A DNA stretch of 64,000 nt from Flavobacterium aquidurense (GTDB lineage Bacteria; Bacteroidota; Bacteroidia; Flavobacteriales; Flavobacteriaceae): positions 992,001-1,056,000 of the forward strand of contig FNPS01000001.1 in the NCBI GenBank assembly GCA_900107365.1, read 5' to 3'. The notes beneath the pieces were generated by a model. That model searched no databases. It saw only the letters and a list, made by a program, of their open reading frames with translations, and had not been told where the DNA came from. Below, piece after piece: positions 35,357 to 44,405 of the stretch (the stretch's first letter is position 1; every line of letters starts with the position of its first letter). A program made the translations under genes and the position numbers.

Positions 35357-36362
35357 TACGTTTTCCAGCTATAAAATTGACGATCGCAGTCTGATTGCTT
35401 TTATAAAAAGAGAAATACACAACCTCGCACTTCACATAGGATTTACACCGCACAGAGCCGCTGAGACCGATATTATTGTGGCAGAATTAACTTCTAACCT
35501 GATCAAATATGCAAATGGAGGAGAACTGTTGTATCGTGCTAATTTAGAAGGCGACCTTAAAATAATCGAAATTTATTGTCTTGATAAAGGGGTGGGTTTT
35601 GAAAATTTAGCCAAAATAATGCATGATGGCTATTCTTCATCCAACACACTTGGACATGGATTGGGTTCAATTAAGAGATTAAGCAATGATTTTCAGATTT
35701 ATTCCATGAAAAATTGGGGATGTGTGCAACATATCAAAATAGCTGAAAAGTCCGATATTTTATTGCCTTGTTTGCAGAGTGGTTTAAATTACGCTGCAAT
35801 TGCAGTTAACTATCCGGGTGAAAAATTTTGTGGAGACGGTTATCATATTAAATCATCAAAAAAAGGTTTTCAAATATTTTTAGGCGATGGATTAGGACAT
35901 GGTGAAAATGCAAATGAAGCCGTACAATTGGCCATTAAAGCCTTTAAACAGTCGATAGAAACAGAACCTTCAGAAATACTGAGAGACATTCATGCAAAAG
36001 TAAAAAAGAGCAGGGGACTTGTAGGTACAATAGCAGCTGTAGATTATAAGTCGGAATTATGGAATATCTGTGGTATTGGCAACATAAGTACACGTGTTTA
36101 TGACGGACTCGACAATAAAACCTATACTCCTTACAACGGAATTATTGGTCATAATATTCCGCGTACCTTAAATAATACAATTGTTCCTTACAAAAAGCAT
36201 CAAATTATTGTCATGCACAGTGATGGATTGCGCACCAGATGGAATCTAAATGAGATGACTTCAATAGTAAAACAACATTCAGGTATAATAGCCTCTGCAA
36301 TCCTTAAAGAAAATATAAGAGGTACAGATGATGCATCAATTCTTGTAGGTAAAATAATGTAA
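35349..36362 (+). CDS. GHKL-ATPase/PP2C fusion (RsbX-like phosphatase with N-terminal anti-sigma-type kinase domain)
   Basis: 337 residues. Residues about 1-135 are a second RsbT/RsbW-type ATPase (IIVAELTSNLIKYANGGELL, DKGVGFENL, STNT-like GHGLGSIKRL). Residues about 140-335 are a SpoIIE/PP2C phosphatase with GDGYHIK, FLGDGLGHGENANEA and MHSDGLRTRW. RsbX in Bacillus, which resets the stressosome by dephosphorylation, is the PP2C part alone. Fusion of kinase and phosphatase in one chain suggests a bifunctional reset switch. Overlaps rsbT by 8 nt. Confidence 0.88.
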   Translation: MDNTFSSYKIDDRSLIAFIKREIHNLALHIGFTPHRAAETDIIVAELTSNLIKYANGGELLYRANLEGDLKIIEIYCLDKGVGFENLAKIMHDGYSSSNTLGHGLGSIKRLSNDFQIYSMKNWGCVQHIKIAEKSDILLPCLQSGLNYAAIAVNYPGEKFCGDGYHIKSSKKGFQIFLGDGLGHGENANEAVQLAIKAFKQSIETEPSEILRDIHAKVKKSRGLVGTIAAVDYKSELWNICGIGNISTRVYDGLDNKTYTPYNGIIGHNIPRTLNNTIVPYKKHQIIVMHSDGLRTRWNLNEMTSIVKQHSGIIASAILKENIRGTDDASILVGKIM

Positions 36363-36367
36363 GTGCC

Positions 36368-37990
36368 ATGAAAGAGATTATAAAAATAAATCTTGATAAC
36401 GAAATGGACCTCATATTGGCTCACAAACGATGCATGAAAATTGCCGAAATGTGTGGCATGCCTTCATCGTTCCAAACCAGATTTTCGACAGCCGTGTCTG
36501 AAATTGCAAGATGTTCCATCGCGAAAGGTAAAAATTCGCTACTGGTACTTTGTATCAATACGATCAAGCCAACACAAAAACAAATTGAAGCCATAATTAC
36601 AGATAGTGTCGATTTAAAAAGTTGTAGCCCTGAGGCCTTTAATTATGCATCTAAAATTTCCGGGGATATTGAATACAGTTTTAAAGGCAATCAGTCAACT
36701 ACCAGAATAATTCAGCCTGTCGCTTCACCGGGGCTTCTTTCAGAAACGAAAATAAAATCGCTTATTGATTATTTTAAGTTTGAGCCGCCATTGTCACCGT
36801 ATGATGAGATCAGGAAAAAAAACATTGAATTGATTGCAATTTCAGAAAAGTTAACTGAAAGCGAAAATAGATATAGAAAATTAGCCAATACAATTCCGAT
36901 TTTGATTTGTGAGGTCAATGAACGTAATAAAGTACTTCTCTATAATGAATCGTTATTGCATTATTTAAAAGTTCCACCTCCAACATTTGAAAGGAAAAAT
37001 TTAATCAATTTTATTCATCCTGATGATATTAATGTAATTTTAGATGGCTGGGAAAAAGCAAAATTAACCCGATCTTCTTTTTCAGGAGAAGTCCGAATTA
37101 AAGACAGTGCACTATTCGTTTGGCATCTTGTTACCATGATTCCGAATAAATCTGAAGACGGTTCCTTTAACAGCTGGCTTGTTTATTTTATAAATATCAA
37201 TGCACAAAAAATGATCGTTGAAGCACTGAAAGATAATTCGGAACTGAAAATGATTCAGCGTGAATTAGAAAGCGCCAATTCTAAATTACTTTTTAAAAAT
37301 AAAGAGCTGGAGCAGTTTGCTTATGTTGCAAGTCACGACTTACAAGAACCACTTCGCAAAATTATGATTATGCTTTCCCGCGCTGGCGAACAATTATCAG
37401 ATGAGCAAAAGAAGCAATTTTATTTTGACCGAATGACGTTATCAGCGACACGATTGTCAGAGTTAATTACTGATGTTTTGAATTATTCAAGAATAGACAA
37501 CAGCAAACAAATTTTTGAAGAAGTAGACCTTAATGAAATTACTTCTGAAATTTTAGGTGATTTGAGCATGATTATCGATGAAAAAAATGCTGTAATTACT
37601 ATTGAACCGTTACCGAGAGTTTTAGGACTACATACTCAGTTGCGCCAATTATTTTACAACCTTGTAAATAATGCGCTTAAATTTAATACTACAGTCCCTC
37701 TAGTTACTATTTCTGCAGAAATTGTGCCTGACGGCAACAATGAATTAGCTTTGTCCGGTAATTACCATATTATATCTATTTCAGATAATGGTATTGGTAT
37801 TGAAAATCAATATTCAAACCGAATCTTTAATATGTTTCAGCGCTTGCATGAAAGAGACCAATATGGTGGTAACGGAATAGGTCTTGCCCTTTGCCGACGT
37901 ATCATTGAAAACCATAATGGATTTATTAATTTTACAAGTACGCCTGGGAAAGGAACTATTTTTTGGATTTACTTACCAAAAAAACAATGA
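36368..37990 (+). CDS. PAS sensor histidine kinase with degenerate anti-sigma-like N-terminal domain
   Basis: 540 residues, no membrane helix. N-terminus (about 5-125) resembles an RsbW/RsbT-type fold (RFSTAVSEIARCSIAKGK) but lacks the DxGxG and GLGL boxes. A coiled region and PAS domain follow (about 170-285, ENRYRKLANTIPILICEVNE), then HisKA with phospho-accepting H323 in ASHDLQEPLRK. The HATPase_c (about 425-538) has NLVNNALKFN, DNGIGIE and GGNGIGLALC. This is the phytochrome-like kinase type. It begins 5 bp after the phosphatase gene and is the likely output of the stressosome. No response regulator is adjacent. Confidence 0.9.
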   Translation: MKEIIKINLDNEMDLILAHKRCMKIAEMCGMPSSFQTRFSTAVSEIARCSIAKGKNSLLVLCINTIKPTQKQIEAIITDSVDLKSCSPEAFNYASKISGDIEYSFKGNQSTTRIIQPVASPGLLSETKIKSLIDYFKFEPPLSPYDEIRKKNIELIAISEKLTESENRYRKLANTIPILICEVNERNKVLLYNESLLHYLKVPPPTFERKNLINFIHPDDINVILDGWEKAKLTRSSFSGEVRIKDSALFVWHLVTMIPNKSEDGSFNSWLVYFININAQKMIVEALKDNSELKMIQRELESANSKLLFKNKELEQFAYVASHDLQEPLRKIMIMLSRAGEQLSDEQKKQFYFDRMTLSATRLSELITDVLNYSRIDNSKQIFEEVDLNEITSEILGDLSMIIDEKNAVITIEPLPRVLGLHTQLRQLFYNLVNNALKFNTTVPLVTISAEIVPDGNNELALSGNYHIISISDNGIGIENQYSNRIFNMFQRLHERDQYGGNGIGLALCRRIIENHNGFINFTSTPGKGTIFWIYLPKKQ

Positions 37991-38101
37991 TTAATTTTAT
38001 TTAAAAAATAAAAGCCATCAGATTTTTCCAAAATGAGAGATATGATAAAAAATATTGTGGAATATTGGCAGAATTGTGTTTCACCAAATTACATAAAATA
38101 A

Positions 38102-38842
38102 TTATATTTTAAAAGATAGCCCAATTTCAGCGAACTTTTTAGGATGCGCATTCATAAGACTTGTGCCGGCCATAAAGTCGAGCTGAAGATTTTTACTCAG
38201 CAAATAAAGTACACCGGCATCTGCATTGTTTTCGGCGTGCTCATGTGAAACAGCGAATCCATAAGTTTCGATAAATACTTTACACTTTTTGCTTACTGCG
38301 TGGTCAACGGAAAGGGTGTAAATATATTCAGGACTTGCATTTTCAGCGAGCCATTCAATACCCATATTATAACTTACATGCGTTTTTTTCGATAATTCAT
38401 GCTGAAATAGGACTCTTATTTCGGGACTATAATTTTGTTCCTGCAAACTGTTATCGGCCATCCATGGAATACTTAATCTTCCTAATACTGCAATGTCAGG
38501 AGCTAAACCTTTATGATCAATTACATGATATTTAAAGCCGAAAGTCACTGGCTTTATTCCATATAAGTTTTCTGATTCATCATTGCTAATTTTAAAGGCC
38601 GTTTCCATACGAATTTCAGCATTTTTAAATAGCCCGTATCGCAGCACTACTTCGGGCATTTCGTAGATTTTTTCGTCACCATTCTTTTCGTATGAAATAC
38701 CATTTTCCATCTGTAAATGTTTGGCAGAAATTGTGCTGGTACTTTCTGTTTCGGTAGGACGATCCGTCTGAATCTGTTGGGCTTGCACAAAATAGGGCGC
38801 ACTAAGCAGAACGGATAATATAATAAGGTGAATTAATTTCAT
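38102..38842 (-). CDS. Outer-membrane transporter-like protein (phenol MetA-pathway family)
   Basis: 246 residues from the ATG at 38842. An upstream in-frame ATG (38902) adds a non-signal stretch, while MKLIHLIILSVLLSAPYFVQAQQ is a clean signal peptide. The mature part starts IQTDRPTETEST and alternates beta strands to a C-terminal SFKI, typical of the Phenol_MetA_deg/transporter barrel family of Bacteroidota. Cargo unknown. Divergent from the DUF892 gene. Confidence 0.7.
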   Translation of the reverse strand: MKLIHLIILSVLLSAPYFVQAQQIQTDRPTETESTSTISAKHLQMENGISYEKNGDEKIYEMPEVVLRYGLFKNAEIRMETAFKISNDESENLYGIKPVTFGFKYHVIDHKGLAPDIAVLGRLSIPWMADNSLQEQNYSPEIRVLFQHELSKKTHVSYNMGIEWLAENASPEYIYTLSVDHAVSKKCKVFIETYGFAVSHEHAENNADAGVLYLLSKNLQLDFMAGTSLMNAHPKKFAEIGLSFKI

Positions 38843-38864
38843 TTTTATCTGTATATGAGCTGAC

Positions 38865-38872
38865 CAAAAATA
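38865..38872 (-). promoter_or_regulatory. -7 element of the outer-membrane protein gene
   Basis: TATTTTTG on the minus strand, 22 bp from the ATG at 38842, supporting that start. Confidence 0.5.
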
Positions 38873-39012
38873 GATAAGTTTTAATAGTTGTAAATTATAC
38901 AATTATTGCAAATTTTTACACAATTTAGTTTTGCTAGTAGGTTGATTTATAAATGTTTAAATGTTGCAACAATGCTCTATAATTGTATAAGAAAAGTGAA
39001 ATACAGCAGTAG

Positions 39013-39020
39013 TACATTTG
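39013..39020 (+). promoter_or_regulatory. -7 element of the DUF892 gene
   Basis: TACATTTG, 26 bp before the ATG at 39047, supporting that start. The nearest TTG is 27 bp upstream, too far for the standard spacing. Confidence 0.5.
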
Positions 39021-39046
39021 AAAAACAAATTTTAAAAAAACTTATC

Positions 39047-39688
39047 ATGAAAGATTCAAATACAAAGACATCAGTAAAAAAAACAACTGCTGCTAAAAGC
39101 ACTGCAACATCAAAAAATGCTGCAACATCTTCTAAATCATCAGACAGCAAAACTACTTCCCCTAAAGGAACTGTAAAACCTAAAGCATCTGCTGCAGAAG
39201 GATTGAGAGATTTATTTGTAGATTCATTAAAAGATATCTACTGGGCAGAAAAAGCATTGGTAAAAGCGCTTCCAAAAATGGCTAAAAATGCTACTTCTCA
39301 AAATCTGATTGATGCAATTAATGATCACTTAGAAGTTACGAAGGGACAGGTTACCCGACTAGAGGAAGTATTTGCTTCAGTTGGAGAAAAGGCAGCAGCG
39401 AAAAAATGTGACGCCATGGATGGACTTATTAAAGAAGGTGAAGGTATTTTGGAAGAAACGGAACCAGGTGCAGTTCGTGACGCAGGAATTATAGCTGCTT
39501 CGCAAAAAATCGAACACTATGAAATTGCAACTTACGGAACCTTGGCTTCGTTTGCAAAAACTCTTGGGGAAGACGAGGCTGTTTCATTATTGGTTCAGAC
39601 TTTGAACGAAGAAAAAGAAGCAGATGTTACTTTAACAGAAGCTGCTTACAATACTATTAATTTTGATGCCACAGAAGGCGATAAATAG
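39047..39688 (+). CDS. DUF892 ferritin-like stress protein with basic low-complexity N-terminal tail
   Basis: 213 residues from the ATG at 39047. A longer in-frame start at 38906 crosses the -7 element and is rejected. Residues 1-50 are Lys/Ser/Thr/Ala-rich (TSVKKTTAAKSTATSK), like histone H1-type tails. Residues about 55-205 are a DUF892 (YciF/YciE) four-helix ferritin-like domain with LFVDSLKDIYWAEKAL and the Glu/His metal-site helices (EEVFASVGE, KIEHYEIATYG, LNEEKEAD). Such proteins are stress-induced, and the tail could bind DNA, a Dps-like role by inference. It lies a little over 1 kb from the stressosome operon and ends in a terminator. Confidence 0.85.
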   Translation: MKDSNTKTSVKKTTAAKSTATSKNAATSSKSSDSKTTSPKGTVKPKASAAEGLRDLFVDSLKDIYWAEKALVKALPKMAKNATSQNLIDAINDHLEVTKGQVTRLEEVFASVGEKAAAKKCDAMDGLIKEGEGILEETEPGAVRDAGIIAASQKIEHYEIATYGTLASFAKTLGEDEAVSLLVQTLNEEKEADVTLTEAAYNTINFDATEGDK

Positions 39689-39709
39689 TAATTTTAATAC
39701 ATATATAAG

Positions 39710-39742
39710 AGCCTGTACTTTTTAGGAGTGCAGGCTTTTTTA
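39710..39742 (+). terminator. Rho-independent terminator
   Basis: AGCCTGTACT pairs with AGTGCAGGCT (one G-U) around a 7-nt loop, followed by a T-run. Confidence 0.88.
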
Positions 39743-39879
39743 CTTGATAAAATTTTGCTTTAAATAATTTATTATTTTTCCTAATTGTGATTTATATATA
39801 AGAATTGACAATCATCCTGTAAAATTAATAGCTTAAATAAGAGTTACTTAGCTTTCTATTAATTGTAAAAAATCAAATT

Positions 39880-41043
39880 ATGAAAGCAGCAGTTATTCAC
39901 GGACCTGGTTCCGTTAAATACGATACAGTAGAAGATCCAAAAATCAGCGCTCAGGATGATATCATCCTTAAAGTAACTTCGACGGCCATATGCGGATCGG
40001 ATCTGCACATTTATTCGGGAGCGATGCCGACATCTCCAATGGTATTGGGACACGAATTCATGGGGATAGTAGAGGAAACGGGATCAGCCGTTACACATCT
40101 TAAAAGGGGAGACCGTGTGGTGGTTCCTTTTCCCATAGCTTGTGGTAATTGTTTTTTCTGTAACCATGACGTACCTGGAAACTGCGAGCACAGCAACCCG
40201 GAGCATTATGGACCAGAAGGCGGAATCCTGACGGAAAAAGGAGGGGCGCTTTTTGGTTATACCGATTTGTATGGAGGATACGACGGAGGACAGGCGCAGT
40301 ATGTAAGAGTTCCTTATGCCAATTACGGACCACGGGTAGTCCCTGAAAACCTGACCGATGAACAGGTACTTTTCCTGACCGATATTTTTCCAACAGGATA
40401 TACCGGTGTGGACTGGGGAGAAGTCAAAGGAGGGGAGACAGTTGCTATCTTCGGTTCGGGACCTGTTGGAATAATGGCTGCTAAAAGTGCCTGGCTTAGA
40501 GGTGCAGCGCAGGTAATTGTGGTCGATACACTTCAATACCGCCTGGATAAAGCAAGAGTTTCCACTGGATCAACTACCATATTGTGGGAAGATCCCAAAG
40601 ATGTGGTCGAGCATATCAGGTCACTTACCAACGGACGTGGCGCCGACGTGTGCATTGATGCTGTGGGATTTGAACCAGAAAGAAGCATCACGGACAAAAT
40701 AAAAGCGACAATTAATTTTGAAAAAGGTTCGATTAAAGTTTTAGAAGCCTGTATGAGCGCAGTTCGACGAAGCGGTATCGTCTCTGTACTTGGTGTATAT
40801 CCGGTGAATTATGATAATTTTCCCCTTGGTCAGTTTTTTGATAAAGGGATTATACTAAAAGGAGGACAGGCCCCGGCGCACAAACATATCGATAAACTTT
40901 TGGAATATGTGGTTCAGGGAAAAGTGCAGCTGGATGATATTATTACGCACAGACTGCCTTTATCTGAGATTTCACATGCCTACGAAATCTTTAATAAAAA
41001 AGAAGATGGCTGTGTGAAAGTAGTTCTGGATCCCTGGAAATAA
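39880..41043 (+). CDS. Zinc-dependent alcohol dehydrogenase (glutathione-independent formaldehyde dehydrogenase-like)
   Basis: 387 residues of the medium-chain family. Catalytic zinc ligands C38 (AICGSD) and H58/E59 (GHEF), structural zinc cysteines C88, C91, C94 and C102, and Rossmann motif GSGPVG. The insertion after the zinc loop (HYGPEGGILTEKGGALFGYT, then YGGYDGGQAQYVRVPYAN) is typical of the FdhA-like branch. These proteins often accompany DUF892 and other general-stress genes. The codon use is visibly more GC-rich than that of its neighbours. Terminator follows. Confidence 0.9.
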   Translation: MKAAVIHGPGSVKYDTVEDPKISAQDDIILKVTSTAICGSDLHIYSGAMPTSPMVLGHEFMGIVEETGSAVTHLKRGDRVVVPFPIACGNCFFCNHDVPGNCEHSNPEHYGPEGGILTEKGGALFGYTDLYGGYDGGQAQYVRVPYANYGPRVVPENLTDEQVLFLTDIFPTGYTGVDWGEVKGGETVAIFGSGPVGIMAAKSAWLRGAAQVIVVDTLQYRLDKARVSTGSTTILWEDPKDVVEHIRSLTNGRGADVCIDAVGFEPERSITDKIKATINFEKGSIKVLEACMSAVRRSGIVSVLGVYPVNYDNFPLGQFFDKGIILKGGQAPAHKHIDKLLEYVVQGKVQLDDIITHRLPLSEISHAYEIFNKKEDGCVKVVLDPWK

Positions 41044-41074
41044 TTTACCTCATCTTTATAAAATATCAACTATA

Positions 41075-41103
41075 AAATCTGCATGCGAGTGCAGATTTTT
41101 TTA
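41075..41103 (+). terminator. Rho-independent terminator
   Basis: AAATCTGCA, 6-nt loop, TGCAGATTT and a T-run. Confidence 0.88.
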
Positions 41104-41302
41104 TGCTAAAATGAATTCAGATACAACTATTATTTAAGGCATCATCAGGAACACAGAGACTGAAATAATATAATAAAGCTATTTAATGTTATAAATCTGA
41201 TCATCACTTCCTTACTAATTTTATGTAATAAAAGAATCCAATTGATCTACATAGATAGATTCAGTGCGGTCTTAAATTATTACTAACGCTAATTTTAAAA
41301 TT

Positions 41303-41452
41303 ATGTTTAAGGAAGGACAAAATGTACAGCAGGAATTTGGTAATCAGGTGATGAAAATTATTGGATTTGAGCCTGAACTCATAGAAAATGTCATAACACA
41401 ATGGGAAGATGAAGAGGGAACCATTGTGACAGGAAAATTCATGGAGTCGTAG
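41303..41452 (+). CDS. 49-residue DUF2158/YodC-like small protein
   Basis: Starts MFKEGQNVQQEFGNQVMKII and continues with ITQWEDEEGTIVTGKF. The pattern MFKxGxxVxxxxGNxxM...WEDxxG matches the small SH3-like DUF2158 (YodC) family as I recall it. A TAAAA-type leader lies 4 nt before the ATG. Typical members are 55-75 residues, so this one may be slightly shortened at the C-terminus. Function unknown. Confidence 0.6.
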   Translation: MFKEGQNVQQEFGNQVMKIIGFEPELIENVITQWEDEEGTIVTGKFMES

Positions 41453-42174
41453 CTTCATCGTGCAGAGGAGTAATCAATGGCAGGTTTACCTGTAACTTTT
41501 CTACCATAAGGAAAAAAAGTTGTTATACGGACTCATCTATAAGATTTATGCAAACAAACTTTGACTGTCTTAAAAAGTCATGATTACAGAACTGTATTAT
41601 AAATAGTACAAGTGGTAATTTTAAACAAGACTGTCATTGTGGCGATGGCAGAAACGCGCAACCACATTAAATCAAAGAAAATAAAACCTCATGATGTGGG
41701 TCTTGTCGTTATCGATCAACCCTATAATAATTCATTCAGAAAAACAGCTCTCCAAAGTCTTTCTTATGAAAAGCTGTGCAATCCCGAAAGCTTTCAGGAT
41801 TGCGTAGCATAAAGAAGACTACTTCTGGGAGCTGGGTATCGTCGGAAAACGTAGTCTAAAAAACTATTAGTTAACTTCTTTATAGTAAAACCGCCTTCGC
41901 TTTTTGTGGCAAAAAAGGTATTAACTTCCATGCCACTGCTATTATCAAAACATTACAGAAGCAACATTTCACTCGATCAGGTTAAAAAAAGATAATATTT
42001 GAATCTTCTATTCAATATTCGTTGTTGAAAATGTAGTAACTCCAGTTTAAAGATCTTAAACAAATTAATAATTTATTAAAGTAAATGGATTGTTAATAGT
42101 AATAATAGGTAATGTTAAAAATGCCATAACTTGATTTGTAATATTAAATTGTTTTTTTGATATAAAAATTACTT
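41453..42174. other. 722-bp intergenic region holding a repeat element
   Basis: Apart from the palindromic element at 41745-41834, no gene or exact promoter element was seen. An ORF of 66 codons from 41612 is not accepted because it is largely made of the repeat. Confidence 0.45.
41745..41834. repeat. Short palindromic relative of the MITE-like element (member 2)
   Basis: CAGCTCTCCAAAGTCTTTCT at the left pairs imperfectly with AGAAGACTACTTCTGGGAGC at the right. The centre is a second hairpin, GCTGTGCAATCC pairing with GGATTGCGTAGC. The ends match the element at 32369, with the long interior replaced. Confidence 0.55.
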
Positions 42175-43926
42175 ATGGAAAATAAAAATGATTTAGGTAG
42201 AAGAAGGTTTCTTAGAAATTCTTTATTGGTTGCAGGTGGAGTTTTCATCGCCCCACTTATTGAAAGCTGCAGTGATGATGATAAAACAGATAACAGCGGT
42301 GCGCCAGATGGAATGAAGAATGAAGGCTTCGAGACAGGAGTAGCCAGTTTTGACCCTACTGAAACAGGAGTTATTATCTGGACAAGATATTCAGCAGGTT
42401 CAGATGCTGAAATTACCTGGGAGCTAAGTAAAGATGCCGCATTTTCTGAAGTAACAAGAAAAGGGCAGGCTGCAGCATCTTCTACAAATGATTTTACAAT
42501 AGCAGTAGATGTTCAGAATATTCCTTCTAATACAAAATATTATTATAGATTTTATAATGCCAAAACCAAACAAGTAACTGTTACGGGAGAAACACGCACA
42601 CTGCCGTCTAAAAAAGATATTGTAAATGATGTAAAAATGGCTGTTGTTTCCTGTTCTAATTTTCCTGCAGGACTTTTTAATGTGTATGGAGCGATTGCTT
42701 CTTCGGATGTCGATGTAGTGGTGCATCTAGGAGATTATATTTACGAATACGCGCCGGGACAATATGGAACAAATCCTTTTACTAACCCGCTGGGCAGAGA
42801 ACATAAACCAGCGAGGGAGATTATTAACCTCAGTGATTACAGAGAACGATACAGACAATATAGAGGAGATAAAAATCTTCAGCTTCTGCATCAAAAAAAA
42901 CCTTTTATATGTGTTTGGGATGACCATGAGTTTGCTAATGATACTTATAAATCCGGTGCAGAAAACCATCAGCCGGCCGAAGGAGATTTTCAGATGAGAA
43001 AAATGGCCGCTTTTCAAGCATACAGCGAATATATCCCGCTTAAAACGGGAAAAGATCTTAGAATTTACAGAAGTTTCAATTTTGGTAATATTCTTTCGCT
43101 TTACATGATGGATACCAGAGTTATTGCGAGAGATAAGCAGATGAGTTATTCTGATTATATTGATAATGTCGGAAATTTTGACCAGACAAAATTTAAAACG
43201 GATTTGTTAAGCACAAGCAGAAAATTAATTGGAAGTGAACAAATGGCATGGCTAGGTTCACAGATCAATGCAGATAGCGCTAAATGGAAAGTATTAGGCC
43301 AGCAGATCCTGATGACAAAAATGCTTATTCCAGCAGAGCTACTGCTGCTTTTGAACCAGGTTTTAGCAGAAGTGGATCATTTTGGAAGTGCCCAGCCAGC
43401 GACCATGCAGGCTCTTATTAGTGCAATCTCTGCACTTGTTGTTATTAAAATGAGACATAAACAAGGTGATCCTTCTTTAACTGCTCAGGAAATTGCGAGA
43501 GTTACGACAACTTTGCCATATAATCTGGATGCCTGGGATGGTTATTTTGCAGAAAGGGAACAATTGTATGCGATGCTTTCCGGAAAAAATGTTGTTGTTT
43601 TAGCTGGAGACACTCATAATGCATGGATGGGTAAACTTACCGATATGAAGGGAAATTTTATTGGAACTGAAATAGCTTGCAGTTCTGTTTCATCACCAGG
43701 ATTGGAAGCTTATCTTGGAATTAGCTCAGACCCTTCAAAAGCGGTAGAATTAGCACAAGCATTTACAGTACTGATCGATGATTTAGAATATGCAAATTTA
43801 TATAAGCGCGGATATACATATCTTAAATTTACGACATCTGGTTCTGAAGCCGAATGGCGTTTTGTAGACAGTGTAACAACCGAAACAACCAATACTATTA
43901 CAGAAAAAAAATATACTATAGCATAG
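42175..43926 (+). CDS. phoD: PhoD-family alkaline phosphatase/phosphodiesterase, Tat-type lipoprotein
   Basis: 583 residues. The N-terminus GRRRFLRNSLLVAGG is a twin-arginine signal and runs into a lipobox-like IESCS, so the protein is probably exported folded and lipid-anchored. A PhoD_N beta-sandwich (about 50-145, TGVIIWTRYS) precedes the metallophosphatase domain. Visible metal-site motifs are VVSCSNFPAG (the conserved Cys), HLGDYIYEY, WDDHEFANDTYK and LAGDTHNAW. PhoD enzymes hydrolyse phosphodiesters with Ca/Fe cofactors. Monocistronic, with a weak terminator behind. Confidence 0.93.
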   Translation: MENKNDLGRRRFLRNSLLVAGGVFIAPLIESCSDDDKTDNSGAPDGMKNEGFETGVASFDPTETGVIIWTRYSAGSDAEITWELSKDAAFSEVTRKGQAAASSTNDFTIAVDVQNIPSNTKYYYRFYNAKTKQVTVTGETRTLPSKKDIVNDVKMAVVSCSNFPAGLFNVYGAIASSDVDVVVHLGDYIYEYAPGQYGTNPFTNPLGREHKPAREIINLSDYRERYRQYRGDKNLQLLHQKKPFICVWDDHEFANDTYKSGAENHQPAEGDFQMRKMAAFQAYSEYIPLKTGKDLRIYRSFNFGNILSLYMMDTRVIARDKQMSYSDYIDNVGNFDQTKFKTDLLSTSRKLIGSEQMAWLGSQINADSAKWKVLGQQILMTKMLIPAELLLLLNQVLAEVDHFGSAQPATMQALISAISALVVIKMRHKQGDPSLTAQEIARVTTTLPYNLDAWDGYFAEREQLYAMLSGKNVVVLAGDTHNAWMGKLTDMKGNFIGTEIACSSVSSPGLEAYLGISSDPSKAVELAQAFTVLIDDLEYANLYKRGYTYLKFTTSGSEAEWRFVDSVTTETTNTITEKKYTIA

Positions 43927-43997
43927 TTTATTTTTTTTATTCGGCACTGACTGAAATTTTTTCGGTAATGCAAATAAATAAATTGAAATTATAAATT

Positions 43998-44032
43998 AAA
44001 TCGGGGCAGGAGAAATCTAGTTCCGATTTTTT
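43998..44032 (+). terminator. Terminator candidate after phoD
   Basis: AAATCGG, 18-nt loop, CCGATTT and a T-run. Confidence 0.6.
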
Positions 44033-44040
44033 ATACCCCA

Positions 44041-44142
44041 GATCTCCGAAGTGTTCTGATGAAAGCTGCTGCAAATGTCTCTGACTTGCGCAATTCTTTT
44101 GTTTTTTAGAATTATAAACCTGATAAAAGTCTCCTGACTTTT
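44041..44142. repeat. Half copy of the MITE-like element (member 3)
   Basis: TCTCCGAAGT, GCAAATGTCTCTGACTTG and TGATAAAAGTCTCCTGACTT occur in the same order as in the left half of the 32369 element; the right half is missing. Confidence 0.65.
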
Positions 44143-44320
44143 AACTGTACACACTATTCACCGACATGTGCGATAATGCAACTGATAAGTAAAGAAATGA
44201 GAGATTATGTTTTGACGTTTCTGAATGATTGAAAAACAGGAATAAAAAACTGATAATTGAACTACTATTAAACTTTTATCTATCACGTTTGAAATCTGTC
44301 ATCAAAAAAAAAAACAATAA

Positions 44321-44351
44321 AAAAACCTATTTTATTACAAAATAGGTTTTT
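44321..44351. terminator. Bidirectional terminator
   Basis: AAAAACCTATTTT, loop ATTAC, perfect complement with T-runs on both strands. It would end the minus-strand gene at 44406. Confidence 0.85.
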
Positions 44352-44405
44352 TTTATTTTTTATAAGTAGTGAACACGAAGTTCTGAATTTCACGAAGCTT
44401 ACATA

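Noticed and set aside
38906..39046. Longer start for the DUF892 protein
   Set aside because: It would run across a TAnnTTTG promoter element; the later ATG at 39047 fits the family and the promoter.
41612..41812. A 66-codon ORF on the plus strand
   Set aside because: Half of it is the palindromic repeat at 41745, with no leader and no family-like pattern.
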